A stretch of 64,000 bases of DNA from Macrococcoides goetzii (GCF_002742385.2 NZ_MJBI02000001.1:806001-870000), one strand, 5' to 3'; counted from the first letter of the stretch, positions 31,535 to 40,202 are shown. A program made the numbers and translations. The notes: a model not told the origin generated them from the letters alone.

Positions 31535-31690
31535 AATATTTCACCTTTTTATTGGTATGATTAAATATTTATATCGGAATTTAATCGAATCAGATTATTA
31601 TTGTTAACATTAATTATAATGAGTTCAATAACTATTAAGCAATTATGTCCAACATAGTTCTCATTTTATTGAAGTGACACCTTTTCTTAC

Positions 31691-32164
31691 TCACAATTTC
31701 AAATAATATTGATAATATAATTCATCTTTACTACCTGTTATTAATTCACTTTTTTCAAAGCCCAGACTTTCAAATAACTTTTGTGAATTTATATTATAGT
31801 CAAAAACTTTACTTACTTTTATTTCTTTATAGTCATTATACTTTGCAATTTTTAAGAGTAATTTCATCGCTCGTTTAGCTATCCCTTTACCAACATATTT
31901 ATCTTCACCAATAATTATGGGTACAGTAGTTAGTGAAAGTGTTATATCTCCAACGGGTTTCCAATGTTTATCCATTATTTCGATGATAAACACAGTACCT
32001 TTAGTATTTAAATCATTGTACATTCTTCTAATTGTCAACTCGTTATAACCTGAGACGTTTATACCTTCTGAACCAAGTAATACTCTCCGATTGTTATACC
32101 ATTTTTCAGCATATTTTATATCTTTATCAATATTTAATAATCTTAATCTTATCTGTGGAACCAT
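31691..32164 (-). CDS. GNAT family N-acetyltransferase
   Basis: 157 residues, AGGTGAAT ribosome site. KPVGDITLSLTTVPIIIGED, then KYVGKGIAKRAMKLLLKIAK (acetyl-CoA loop), VFDYNINSQKLFESLGFEKS. Last gene of a minus-strand run of kinase, Nudix and three GNAT genes (34243 to 31691). Confidence 0.85.
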   Translation of the reverse strand: MVPQIRLRLLNIDKDIKYAEKWYNNRRVLLGSEGINVSGYNELTIRRMYNDLNTKGTVFIIEIMDKHWKPVGDITLSLTTVPIIIGEDKYVGKGIAKRAMKLLLKIAKYNDYKEIKVSKVFDYNINSQKLFESLGFEKSELITGSKDELYYQYYLKL

Positions 32165-32172
32165 AGATTCAC

Positions 32173-32667
32173 CTACAATAATTTACTCATATAATATTCA
32201 TTATAAAATTTCTCATTAATTTTGAGTGATCTTCTTTTTGTACCTTCGATTTCAAATCCACTTTTCTGATACAATTTAACACCTGCTTCATTCTCGGTTA
32301 CAACTGTTAATTCTAATCTCGTTATACCGACAGTTTTAGCCCACTGTTCAACCGCTTCAAATAACAAAGTCCCAACACCTTGTCCTCTGACATCTTGATG
32401 TACGCCTATTACTAAATACGCTGAATGTTTATTTCGTAATGAAGTATTGCCTATCGCGATGAGATAACCACATAATCCATCATTATCAGCAACTAATAAT
32501 GTGCTATTAGATTGATTATTAAAATGCTCAATCATTTTCGTTTGTTTCTCCACACTATTATTACGCTCTCCCGGCTCCATCAACATAAAGTCAGATGTCG
32601 ATTCTACATGTGATATTAAATTCATTAATCGTTCAGCGTCATTAATTGTCGCATGTCTTATGATCAT
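32173..32667 (-). CDS. GNAT family N-acetyltransferase
   Basis: 164 residues from ATG 32667 behind GGGAGG, inside the end of the upstream GNAT gene (26-base overlap). LVIGVHQDVRGQGVGTLLFE is the acetyl-CoA loop, TRLELTVVTENEAGVKLYQK and GFEIEGTKRRSLKINEKFYN the C-terminal motif. Confidence 0.88.
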   Translation of the reverse strand: MIIRHATINDAERLMNLISHVESTSDFMLMEPGERNNSVEKQTKMIEHFNNQSNSTLLVADNDGLCGYLIAIGNTSLRNKHSAYLVIGVHQDVRGQGVGTLLFEAVEQWAKTVGITRLELTVVTENEAGVKLYQKSGFEIEGTKRRSLKINEKFYNEYYMSKLL

Positions 32668-33211
32668 TTTGAACCTCCCACTCACTTCTCAGCATGCCCA
32701 TTTTAATCGCATCATAATATTTTCCATCAACTATTCTTGCATCACGAATTCTTGCCTCTTCCATCATTCCAACTTTTTCAGCCAATTTCATCATACGAAC
32801 ATTCCCAGACCATGTTGATATCCCGATACGGTGTAAATCACTATTATTAAATATATAATCAACCCATTGCTGGAATGCAGAAGTACCATAACCTCCACTC
32901 CAATATTCAGGATTGAAAATAACAATACCTATCTCCATCCAATTTGTTTCTTCACTCACCCAGTTTGCATGAAGAGTCCCAAGAAATTGTCCTTCGTGGA
33001 TGATATACATTGATTTCGGAATACATTGATAGACATATTCTATATTCAGTGGCTTGTTCACATATTCCTCTTTTGTTAGCTCCGTTGTAGGTCTCGCATA
33101 ATATGGTCCATTCCATTTGGAAGATTCTTGTACTTCATCTTCAAATAGCCAAAAATATAAATCAGCAATAAATTCTTTATTTGGTAAAATGATAGATACT
33201 TTATTAAACAT
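32642..33211 (-). CDS. GNAT acetyltransferase, RimJ/RimL type
   Basis: 189 residues. WMEIGIVIFNPEYWSGGYGT then SAFQQWVDYIFNNSDLHRIG is the W-x-G-G-Y-G-T form of the RimJ/RimL branch; VRMMKLAEKVGMMEEARIRD the C-terminal motif. Its start overlaps the Nudix stop by 8 bases. Confidence 0.87.
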   Translation of the reverse strand: MFNKVSIILPNKEFIADLYFWLFEDEVQESSKWNGPYYARPTTELTKEEYVNKPLNIEYVYQCIPKSMYIIHEGQFLGTLHANWVSEETNWMEIGIVIFNPEYWSGGYGTSAFQQWVDYIFNNSDLHRIGISTWSGNVRMMKLAEKVGMMEEARIRDARIVDGKYYDAIKMGMLRSEWEVQNDHKTCDN

Positions 33212-33608
33212 ATTGACCTCCCGGTTTTATATAACTTTTTATGAATATTTCATCTTCTGGATACATCCAATCTATATCATCGTATTCAGATATTGTTATC
33301 CATTTTATTTCTTCAATTTCGTCATCAGGATCATTATTTAACATTTCTCCAGAATGCACTTCTCCTAAGAAGTAATCTACGGTAACTTTATATTCTTTCA
33401 CTAATTTACTTAGCGTTTTAATATGGTTTAATATTGTAATGGTATAACCTGTCTCTTCAAATACTTCTCTTATTGCAGCTTCCTCGGAAGTCTCTTCTTT
33501 TTCAATACCACCTGTTGGTATAGACCATTTCTGTTCACTCTTTGACTTAACGATTAGTAATTTATTATTATTAATTACAATAACACTCGCACCATTCCAT
33601 GTTTTCAT
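33204..33608 (-). CDS. Nudix hydrolase (MutT-like)
   Basis: 134 residues. MKTWNGASVIVINNNKLLIV start and full Nudix box GGIEKEETSEEAAIREVFEE followed by TGY at residue ~33. ATGA overlap with the kinase gene upstream. Could hydrolyse the product or a damaged nucleotide related to the kinase substrate, but this is inference. Confidence 0.87.
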   Translation of the reverse strand: MKTWNGASVIVINNNKLLIVKSKSEQKWSIPTGGIEKEETSEEAAIREVFEETGYTITILNHIKTLSKLVKEYKVTVDYFLGEVHSGEMLNNDPDDEIEEIKWITISEYDDIDWMYPEDEIFIKSYIKPGGQYV

Positions 33609-34243
33609 ATTGATTTCTCCATAATAAATGCGTTGTTAGAAGTATCGATTACATAATCAAATTCAGCTTCTAGAGGCATCATGAAATGTTCATATTGTCT
33701 TCTACGTAATGCTTGCGTTGATTTAATATATTCAGGATTTCCACCTCTAATATTGACATCTCTATCTAGCCTTCTCAGTATTTCAGTTTCATCATCACAT
33801 TTAAATACAATCGAAATATCGAATAACGCTTTATCTAAGAAAAATAGACTCAATCCTTCAAAGATATTAATTTTACGATTACCATTTAGTTTGACACTAG
33901 GTGCCCAAGGTTCATCAATTGTTATGATGTCCATACCATTCTTTAATGCCAATATATCTCTTTTTAAACTATTAAGTTCATGCGCTAATGGCATACATCC
34001 CGTAATTTTTTCTTTATACTTTTGTCCATTAAACACATATTCAGCATATGCTAATTTTCTAATGCCGCTATCAATAATATATGGATCTGTCTCTAATAAA
34101 TTGTATGTTTCATCTTCCAGTTTACCTATTAATCGATTAGTGAATGTAGATTTGCCAGATGCACCATGTCCACTAATTCTAATATTGATTGATTTAGTCG
34201 ATTGATTAATTAGTTTCATTATTTCTTTTATAAATTCATCCAT
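33605..34243 (-). CDS. P-loop kinase, uridine-kinase-like
   Basis: 212 residues from ATG 34243, eight bases after AGAGG. Walker A SGHGASGKSTFTNRL at residue ~23, then ETDPYIIDSG, DIITIDEPWAP and LDRDVNIRGGNPEYIKS with the lid arginines. The fold is that of uridine/phosphoribulokinase-like enzymes; substrate unknown. Heads the overlapping kinase-Nudix-GNAT-GNAT-GNAT run, as if the group acts on one small molecule. Confidence 0.8.
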   Translation of the reverse strand: MDEFIKEIMKLINQSTKSINIRISGHGASGKSTFTNRLIGKLEDETYNLLETDPYIIDSGIRKLAYAEYVFNGQKYKEKITGCMPLAHELNSLKRDILALKNGMDIITIDEPWAPSVKLNGNRKINIFEGLSLFFLDKALFDISIVFKCDDETEILRRLDRDVNIRGGNPEYIKSTQALRRRQYEHFMMPLEAEFDYVIDTSNNAFIMEKSI

Positions 34244-34341
34244 TGTCATCACCTCTGTATATAAGTACTAGGTAGCGAATTATTTAGATTTTTATTATCT
34301 CGATTGTTCGTTTGATAACAAAAAATTTATATCAAAAAAAT

Positions 34342-34764
34342 TTATTCAGTATATTCTGCTTCCAATTGTGGTTTATGATATACTGCCATTGCTGTTGTTA
34401 GTTTTTTAAATCCCAACTTATTATAGAACGCTTCATTTCCTGTTGTTGATATCAAATGGATACACGATAATGATTCAAATTGATCTAATAATTGCTGCAC
34501 GAGATTTCTAGCAATACCTCGTCCTTGATAATTCGGATGGACAACAACATCATAAATTGCTGCATTAAATACGCCATCAGATAATGCCCTCGCAAATCCA
34601 ATTACTGTTTCATTGTCTTTGGCAATCATATAATGTGAGCTATTATTATATATTTGTTCAACTTTATTTAAATCATGTCCCATCCATCCAACACTATGAT
34701 ATACCGCTACTAATTGTTGATACTCATCTTGTTTGATTTGAGATGTATATTGTATGCTACTCAT
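34342..34764 (-). CDS. GNAT family N-acetyltransferase
   Basis: 140 residues from ATG 34764 behind GGGTGATG. IYDVVVHPNYQGRGIARNLV is a textbook acetyl-CoA loop (QGRGIA), GNEAFYNKLGFKKL the C-terminal motif; compact COG0454-like form. Single gene after a hairpin-terminated peptidase gene. Confidence 0.88.
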   Translation of the reverse strand: MSSIQYTSQIKQDEYQQLVAVYHSVGWMGHDLNKVEQIYNNSSHYMIAKDNETVIGFARALSDGVFNAAIYDVVVHPNYQGRGIARNLVQQLLDQFESLSCIHLISTTGNEAFYNKLGFKKLTTAMAVYHKPQLEAEYTE

Positions 34765-34844
34765 AATCATCACCCACTTAACATATTATATTAATGATAT
34801 ATTATTATCAGATTTTTCAAAAGAATGAATCAATAATATTAGTT

Positions 34845-34874
34845 AAAAAAATAACCAGCCAGCGCTGGTTATTC
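34845..34874 (-). terminator. Terminator of the S66 peptidase gene
   Basis: AATAACCAGC / GCTGGTTATT hairpin on the minus strand followed by TTTTTTTAAC; overlaps the end of the gene. Confidence 0.85.
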
Positions 34875-35897
34875 TATTGCATTTTCTAATATTGTAAACG
34901 TCTTATTGTTAGTATCGAGTTCAGCCTGAACGCCATAAGGTAATATCCCTTTTGGTTCATTATGGCCAAAGCTTGCATTATAAAATACCGGTAAATCTTC
35001 TCTGCCGATTTCTTTAAGTACTTTTTGAAAGACTGTTTTAATTTCTTCATAATAGACACCATCTTGTGGTCTACCAATTATCATCCCATTGATTATATCA
35101 AAGATTCCCATCACTGCATACGTTCTAATATATTGCTCTAACACTTCAGGATGTGTGTGTCTTTCTGATGTTTCAAGGAACAGAATCGCATCTTTAAATG
35201 CTGATAATTCTGGAAAGTATTTCGTGCCTTGCATATGATTTAACGATTCAACACAGCCACCTATTAAGTGTCCTTGAACTTTACCTACGCCATTAATCAC
35301 TTCGTACCCTGTATTGAGTAAATTTTCTCGCTCAAAATCTTTAGCAATCTCATCCCATAACAATCCAAATTTACGCACAGTTTCTGAAGTATATATACGC
35401 CCAACTGGATTATCAGTAAAAAGTAAATTTAATATTTGACTGATTGTATATTCATCCATCTTTACATTTTCAGCAAAGTCAGTTAACAGTGCAGGACCAT
35501 AATATGTTGTTATTCCGTGCTGATAGAAATAAAGATGTTGTACTGTCGTATCTGAATATCCCATAAAAATCTTTGGATTCTGTTTAAACGCTTCTACATC
35601 TATATAAGACATAATACGCACTGATTCGGTACCGCCTATTGTACAAATAATTGCTTTAACTTCTGGATCTAAAACTGCCTGATTAAAATCTTCTGCTCTT
35701 TTTTCAGGATATGCATATAAATATTCCGAACCTTTTAATGCATTCGGCATTACTTTATATTTTAACCCGAATACAGATTCAAGTCTTTCTAAGCCCTGCT
35801 TCGTTCTCCATATGAAATCATCATCGCCTGCCATGCCACTAGATAAAGATACAATGGCGATTGTATCACCTTTTTTTATTTTTACTGGTTTTATCAT
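34869..35897 (-). CDS. S66 family peptidase (LD-carboxypeptidase/MccF-like)
   Basis: 342 residues; two adjacent ATGs (35900, 35897) behind AGGTGA, the inner one preferred. Nucleophile Ser in FMGYSDTTVQHL near residue 117, Glu in ILFLETSERHTHPE, His in ASFGHNEPKGILP, the S66 Ser-Glu-His triad; NGVGKVQGHLIGGCVESLNH is also typical. Members either trim LD-peptides of recycled murein in the cytoplasm or cleave microcin C-like aminoacyl-nucleotides. The MccF branch seems closer by length. Next to GNATs, a role in resistance is possible. Confidence 0.85.
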   Translation of the reverse strand: MIKPVKIKKGDTIAIVSLSSGMAGDDDFIWRTKQGLERLESVFGLKYKVMPNALKGSEYLYAYPEKRAEDFNQAVLDPEVKAIICTIGGTESVRIMSYIDVEAFKQNPKIFMGYSDTTVQHLYFYQHGITTYYGPALLTDFAENVKMDEYTISQILNLLFTDNPVGRIYTSETVRKFGLLWDEIAKDFERENLLNTGYEVINGVGKVQGHLIGGCVESLNHMQGTKYFPELSAFKDAILFLETSERHTHPEVLEQYIRTYAVMGIFDIINGMIIGRPQDGVYYEEIKTVFQKVLKEIGREDLPVFYNASFGHNEPKGILPYGVQAELDTNNKTFTILENAIE

Positions 35898-36037
35898 CAT
35901 GTCACCTATTTTTCATATTTGTTAATAACATTTTATATTAAATTCTGAATTTTTAAAAGTCTTTGAAAAAATTTATTACTAAGGACTTTATTTTTAACGT
36001 ATAATAATTATTTTGCATAGTTAAATTTATGCAAAAT

Positions 36038-36060
36038 AAAAACAGCTGATGCGCTGTTTT
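36038..36060 (-). terminator. Terminator of the MerR gene
   Basis: AAAACAGC / GCTGTTTT hairpin on the minus strand then TTATTTTG. A second inverted repeat TTTTGCATA / TATGCAAAA lies just beyond (36011-36036). Confidence 0.7.
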
Positions 36061-36793
36061 AAGAATTTATCGTAGCATAATATTTCATTGCTTCACTCAT
36101 ATATTCCCCAAGTCCTTCGCCATACTGATTGATGTTGTTGGTAAATCGTTCATCAATTATATACATATCACCTAATCCATAAAAGGCATCTAATGAATAA
36201 GTTCCAAAATTTTTATTTAGAAAGTGATAAAATTTTTCAGTATGCTGTAAGACTGTTTGGTCTTCAATAGGTTTATCTTTTAATTGATTAAATGTCACGA
36301 ATATATCTATCCATTCCTGTGAAAGCTGATCTTTACCATTATCTGAAAGCTGGTTAATTTTCTTTTGTGATATATCTACTGCTTTATCCCCATACTTCTT
36401 ACGAGCTTCTTGTTCATACTGGTTATCGTTAAAATTAATCCCTTTAAATTTTTCTTCTGGTGTCATCTTACTACCCTCTTTCTTACTTTTTATTGTTTGG
36501 TCGATTAGTGTAATCATTGAATGAATCTGTTGTTGTTGCGCTTCCAATCTTGTTCGTTGATCTGTAAGGACATCTATCATATTTGCATTGTTGTTTAATA
36601 GCGCTTTGATTTCATTTAGTGATAGATTCATTTTGCGATAGAGCATTATGTGTTGAAGTCTGTCTAAATCTAAATCATTATATTCACGATATCCGTTATC
36701 CTTTTTATTTGGACATAGTAAGGCGATTTCATCATAATAATGCAAAGTTCTTATGCTTACACCTGTTAATTCAGATACTTTTTTAATATTCAT
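36059..36793 (-). CDS. MerR-family regulator with TipAS domain (Mta-like)
   Basis: 244 residues. MerR winged helix: MNIKKVSELTGVSIRTLHYY, DNGYREYNDLDLDRLQHIML; a coiled-coil dimer helix (residues ~75-105) and then the C-terminal TipAS antibiotic-binding domain (PEEKFKGINFNDNQYEQEAR, FYGLGDMYIIDERFTNNINQ, GEGLGEYMSEAMKYY). Such proteins bind thiopeptides or drugs and activate their own promoter, here with a 19-bp spacer. GGAGG ribosome site. Confidence 0.9.
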   Translation of the reverse strand: MNIKKVSELTGVSIRTLHYYDEIALLCPNKKDNGYREYNDLDLDRLQHIMLYRKMNLSLNEIKALLNNNANMIDVLTDQRTRLEAQQQQIHSMITLIDQTIKSKKEGSKMTPEEKFKGINFNDNQYEQEARKKYGDKAVDISQKKINQLSDNGKDQLSQEWIDIFVTFNQLKDKPIEDQTVLQHTEKFYHFLNKNFGTYSLDAFYGLGDMYIIDERFTNNINQYGEGLGEYMSEAMKYYATINS

Positions 36794-36814
36794 ATCCGAC
36801 CTCCTTACAATGTT

Positions 36815-36845
36815 ACTTTAAACTATAACGTTACGTCATGGTCAA
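36815..36845 (-). promoter_or_regulatory. MerR-type promoter with 19-bp spacer
   Basis: Minus strand TTGACC (36845-36840), a 19-bp spacer containing AACGTT, then TAAAGT (36820-36815). The overlong spacer is the mark of promoters twisted into activity by MerR regulators, so autoregulation is likely. Confidence 0.75.
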
Positions 36846-36938
36846 TATATAATTTTAGATTCTGATATAAATATTTTGAAATGATATAATATATTAAACA
36901 ATTTTTTAAGATCTTATTTTGTTGAAGGAGTTTTGATA

Positions 36939-38150
36939 ATGCGTAAACGTCTTACAACATTACTTACAGAACGTGCACCGATTATACCTGAGAAAGTAGC
37001 AGACAATGATTTAAAAATTAACAAAGAGCCGATTATTTTAGTCCATGGTTTTGCGGGATTTGCAAGGGACAATACACCGCATGGGTTAATGCCTTATTGG
37101 GGTGGTTTAAAAGTTAATATAACTTCTACATTAAATATTGAAGGCTATAATATTTATGAAGCAAGCATAGGTGCTATGACCTCAAGTTATGACCGTGCTG
37201 TTGAATTATATTATTATATAAAAGGTGGACGTGTAGACTATGGTGCTTTTCATAGTAAGAAATTTGGGCATCATCGTTTCGGTAAGACATATGAGGGCAT
37301 TTTTCCAGATTGGCAGCCAGGTAAAAAAGTGCATTTCATAGGTCATAGTATGGGCGGACAGACAATTCGTATATTAGAGCATATGTTACGTTTTGGTCGT
37401 CCTGAAGAAGTAGCCTATGCAAACGCCCACCATTTAAAAGTTGCTCCTCTATTTATAGGTGGACAAGATGATATGATCAATACAATTACGACAATTGGCA
37501 CACCTCATAATGGAACTTATATTGCAGATCGATTAGGTAATAAGAATTTGATTAAATCATTTTTTTATCGTCTCGTTGAGAACGAAGGTTTAGCAAGCTT
37601 TAAAGTAGACTGGGGCTTTGGTCAATGGGGGTTACGTCAACAAAAAGATGAAAGTTACTTTGCATACATTAAACGTGTTAGAGCGAATAAGCTTTGGCAG
37701 ACTACTGACAACGGCTTTTATGACTTAACATTAAAAGGTTCAGAGGAAATCAATAACAAGCTTTCAATTAATCCCAACATTCGATATAAAAGTTATGCGA
37801 CTGTTGCTACACATAAAAGTTTCTTCACGAAATATCAAATTGCAAATGTCGGGATGTTTGCCCCTTTCTATCTTACAGGTATGATCAGTACAATATCAGG
37901 TACACCAGAATGGTGGGAAAATGATGGACTTGTCCCAGCAATTTCTGCTGAAGGTCCATTCACCGAACCTAAATCTTACAACAAAAAGGTGATGATAGAT
38001 CGTGGTATATGGCATGTTGTTCCTAGAATGTATGGCTGGGATCATATGGATCAGATTGGCGGTAATATGACAAATTTACTCCATACACCAGGAGAATTAA
38101 TTGATTTCTATCGCACACTTGTTAAAGAACTCGTTTTATTTGAAAAATAA
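36939..38150 (+). CDS. Lipase, staphylococcal Geh/Lip family, without signal peptide
   Basis: 403 residues from ATG 36939 (GAAGGAG). EPIILVHGFAGFARDN near residue 30, nucleophile Ser in HFIGHSMGGQT near 131, NTITTIGTPHNGT, NDGLVPAISAEGP (Asp region) and MYGWDHMDQIGG (His) match the catalytic domain of staphylococcal lipases. Those are secreted as pre-pro-proteins with a ~200-residue propeptide. This one starts straight at the mature domain with a basic N-terminus (MRKRLTTLLTERAP) and no export signal, so it is probably cytoplasmic. Confidence 0.88.
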   Translation: MRKRLTTLLTERAPIIPEKVADNDLKINKEPIILVHGFAGFARDNTPHGLMPYWGGLKVNITSTLNIEGYNIYEASIGAMTSSYDRAVELYYYIKGGRVDYGAFHSKKFGHHRFGKTYEGIFPDWQPGKKVHFIGHSMGGQTIRILEHMLRFGRPEEVAYANAHHLKVAPLFIGGQDDMINTITTIGTPHNGTYIADRLGNKNLIKSFFYRLVENEGLASFKVDWGFGQWGLRQQKDESYFAYIKRVRANKLWQTTDNGFYDLTLKGSEEINNKLSINPNIRYKSYATVATHKSFFTKYQIANVGMFAPFYLTGMISTISGTPEWWENDGLVPAISAEGPFTEPKSYNKKVMIDRGIWHVVPRMYGWDHMDQIGGNMTNLLHTPGELIDFYRTLVKELVLFEK

Positions 38151-38178
38151 AAACCTAGGAAAATGCCTAGGTTTATTT
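38150..38178. terminator. Bidirectional terminator
   Basis: AAACCTAGG / CCTAGGTTT stem followed by ATTTTTG, between converging lipase and tenA. Confidence 0.8.
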
Positions 38179-38850
38179 TTGTGGGATTGGCCATGTTTCA
38201 AGATTTTCACACATATCCCAGAACATATATTCATAATAACTTGTCTTAACGATCATTTCTTCTAATTCTGCTAATTCCGCTTCAGGCTTACCTTCAGTCA
38301 ACGCATCCATTAATCTGATTGCTTCATTCGTTAATTCAGTAAATTCTTCACCAGAATAGGTTGCTATCCAGTCGTGATAAAGATTACTTTCATCGCGTGC
38401 ACCAGGCATTTGTGCTAATGATTTACCGATATAATTGTAGCTCCATGCGCATGCTAGTAGACATGCAACGACATGCTCAGCACCTCCACGTTGTGCATGA
38501 TTCAGCATATAACTCGTATAAGCAGTGTTTGTGGCAGCTGAATCAGTAGCTTCAAGTTCATCAGAAGATATGCCAAAAGATGCTGCATATTTACGATGTA
38601 AATCCATCTCCATAAATAAAGTGCCATGCAACAAATGTGCGAATGTACTCATCGTAGATAAATCTCTAGATTTAGCACTTCCAATCGCCATTAATTTAGC
38701 ATATTCAATTAAATATACATAATCTTGTTTCAACCAATGCTGAAATTTTTCTTTTGAAAGTGTACCATCCGCTAATCCTTTCACAAAAGGATGATCAAGA
38801 TAAGAACTCCAAATAGGTTCAACACGTTGCCAAATACGTTCCGTAAACAT
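38173..38850 (-). CDS. tenA: Thiaminase II / aminopyrimidine aminohydrolase
   Basis: 225 residues from ATG 38850 (GAGGAGG); the frame extending to 38907 runs into the riboswitch terminator. TenA hallmarks: HPFVKGLADGTLSKEKFQHW, LKQDYVYLIEYAKL, ACLLACAWSYNYIGKSL with the catalytic Cys region, and ATYSGEEFTELTNEAIRLMD. It hydrolyses aminopyrimidines salvaged from degraded thiamine. It stands alone under a TPP riboswitch; no other thiamine gene is adjacent. Confidence 0.92.
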   Translation of the reverse strand: MFTERIWQRVEPIWSSYLDHPFVKGLADGTLSKEKFQHWLKQDYVYLIEYAKLMAIGSAKSRDLSTMSTFAHLLHGTLFMEMDLHRKYAASFGISSDELEATDSAATNTAYTSYMLNHAQRGGAEHVVACLLACAWSYNYIGKSLAQMPGARDESNLYHDWIATYSGEEFTELTNEAIRLMDALTEGKPEAELAELEEMIVKTSYYEYMFWDMCENLETWPIPQK

Positions 38851-38864
38851 TCTATTCCTCCTCG

Positions 38865-38902
38865 CTAAAAAGATACCTATACACGTAAGGTATAGGTATC
38901 TT
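38865..38902 (-). terminator. Riboswitch expression-platform terminator
   Basis: 13-bp stem AAGATACCTATAC / GTATAGGTATCTT (38902-38890, 38882-38870 on the minus strand) followed by TTTTTAG, 15-20 bases before the tenA ribosome site. Confidence 0.85.
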
Positions 38903-38988
38903 CCCACTTCCCTACGCTGGCATTAACCAACAGGTTCAAAGGGTCGGATGAATCCTCTCAGCACTGAAGTGCACCCCTAGTGTATAAG
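38903..38988 (-). promoter_or_regulatory. TPP riboswitch (THI element)
   Basis: On the minus strand: GGGGTGC, CTGAGAGGATT, ACCCTTTGAACCTGTT, GTTAATGCCAGCGTAGGGAA, the canonical thi-box sequences in order. Followed by a strong terminator, so thiamine pyrophosphate should switch tenA off by premature termination. Confidence 0.95.
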
Positions 38989-39026
38989 TATTATATTTAC
39001 ATTCATTATAACAATGATTAGCTTAA

Positions 39027-39743
39027 TTACAAAATACCGTTAGGTTCTTCAGGCAGAATTTGTCCACCATCAACGACTATACTTTGACCCGTAATATATT
39101 TAGTTTCTTTTGATGCAAAGAACACTGCAGCATATCCGATATCTATCGGTTCACCGAGTTCATGCGTCGGTACAATCGCTTTAGTTCCTTTTAAGTAATC
39201 TTCACCTTGTGCTTTCAAGCCTGCTGTTAATATATTACCGGGCTGAATTGCATTGATAGTAATACCATACTTTGCATATTCTAAAGCAGCACTTCTCATA
39301 AAACCTAACTGACCCGCTTTTGATGCACCATAATGTGCCCATCCTCGATAACCCGTAATTGGACCAGTCACAGAAGATGTAAGAATGACACGACCATAAC
39401 CCTTTTCTTTCATCGCTATTAATGCTTGTTGCGTTATATTAAACATCCCTTTTAAGTTAATATTAAGTGTTTTGTCCCAATCTTCCTCAGTCATGTCTTC
39501 AATCATCACCTGTGGAAAAATCCCTGTATTTGAACATAATATATCAAACTTTCCTTGCTCATCAATTATTTCTTTGATGATTGCTTTACAAGTCAGCTGA
39601 TCAGTTACATCTAATTTAATAAATTGACCTTGTACATCCTCAGATGCTTTCTGACCATTCTCCTCATCAATGTCAGCGATAATTACGAATGCCCCAGCCT
39701 GATATAATGCTTCAACAATACCACGACTTCTTAAATATAACAT
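39027..39743 (-). pseudogene. Short-chain dehydrogenase/reductase, 5'-truncated
   Basis: 238 residues in the present frame. The fold is intact from the first helix on: SRGIVEALYQAGAFVIIADI, LCSNTGIFP (NAG-like), ILTSSVTG, catalytic HYGASKAG (Tyr-x3-Lys), INAIQPGN, and ITGQSIVVDGGQ. The usual ~20-residue start with the TGxxxGIG dinucleotide-binding loop is missing; only ..SRGI is left. Upstream no frame supplies it, and the ATG lies inside a perfect 14-bp inverted repeat (39737-39767). Probably a 5'-truncated, inactive gene; a functional short form cannot be excluded. Confidence 0.7.
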
Positions 39744-39767
39744 GTATTATAAAATAATACATGTTAT
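39737..39767. repeat. Perfect inverted repeat at the truncated SDR start
   Basis: ATAACATGTATTAT / ATAATACATGTTAT with a 3-base loop, spanning the SDR start codon. No T-run, so not a typical terminator. Confidence 0.7.
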
Positions 39768-39802
39768 AAAGGTGAGATGCTTTTAGAATGTTAAACACAA
39801 GA

Positions 39803-39830
39803 TAAAACCGTCAGGTAATTATCCAACGGT
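39803..39830 (-). terminator. Terminator of the gene at 39819
   Basis: AACCGTTGG / CCTGACGGTT hairpin on the minus strand followed by TTATC; overlaps the stop codon. Confidence 0.65.
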
Positions 39831-40118
39831 TGCTTTATATGCTTCTACAAATGCTTTTGCTTCCTTTCGATTCACTTGATCAAACAGCCACGATTCACCG
39901 TTGTTTTCCATAATCGCGATACGGAATGGAACTGTTGAGATGCCGCTTTTGATACTCTTAATTTCATCTAATAAAAAAGTATCCTTTACTTCAGTTCCTG
40001 CCAAGGGACCCTGTGCTTCAAAAGTTATGACGTCATCATATAAATTTAATTTACCTGGTACTAAAGTTGATCGATATAAAGACATCGATGCATTGACACT
40101 CATGATATGTTTAGTCAT
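39819..40118 (-). CDS. Hypothetical protein, PH/GRAM-like
   Basis: 99 residues from ATG 40118 (GGAAGGAGTGG site). ASMSLYRSTLVPGKLNLYDD, VITFEAQGP, DTFLLDEIKSIKSGISTVPF, RIAIMENNGESWLFDQVNRK, AKAFVEAYKATVG: alternating strands ending in one helix, the plan of small PH/GRAM-like domains. Function unknown. A 51-bp tandem repeat lies just upstream. Confidence 0.6.
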   Translation of the reverse strand: MTKHIMSVNASMSLYRSTLVPGKLNLYDDVITFEAQGPLAGTEVKDTFLLDEIKSIKSGISTVPFRIAIMENNGESWLFDQVNRKEAKAFVEAYKATVG

Positions 40119-40202
40119 TTTATCCACTCCTTCCATTTATTTATATTATATATTATCAGAGAATAGATTTATAGTGAAAGTAATAGCGATATTGTTTATT
40201 TT

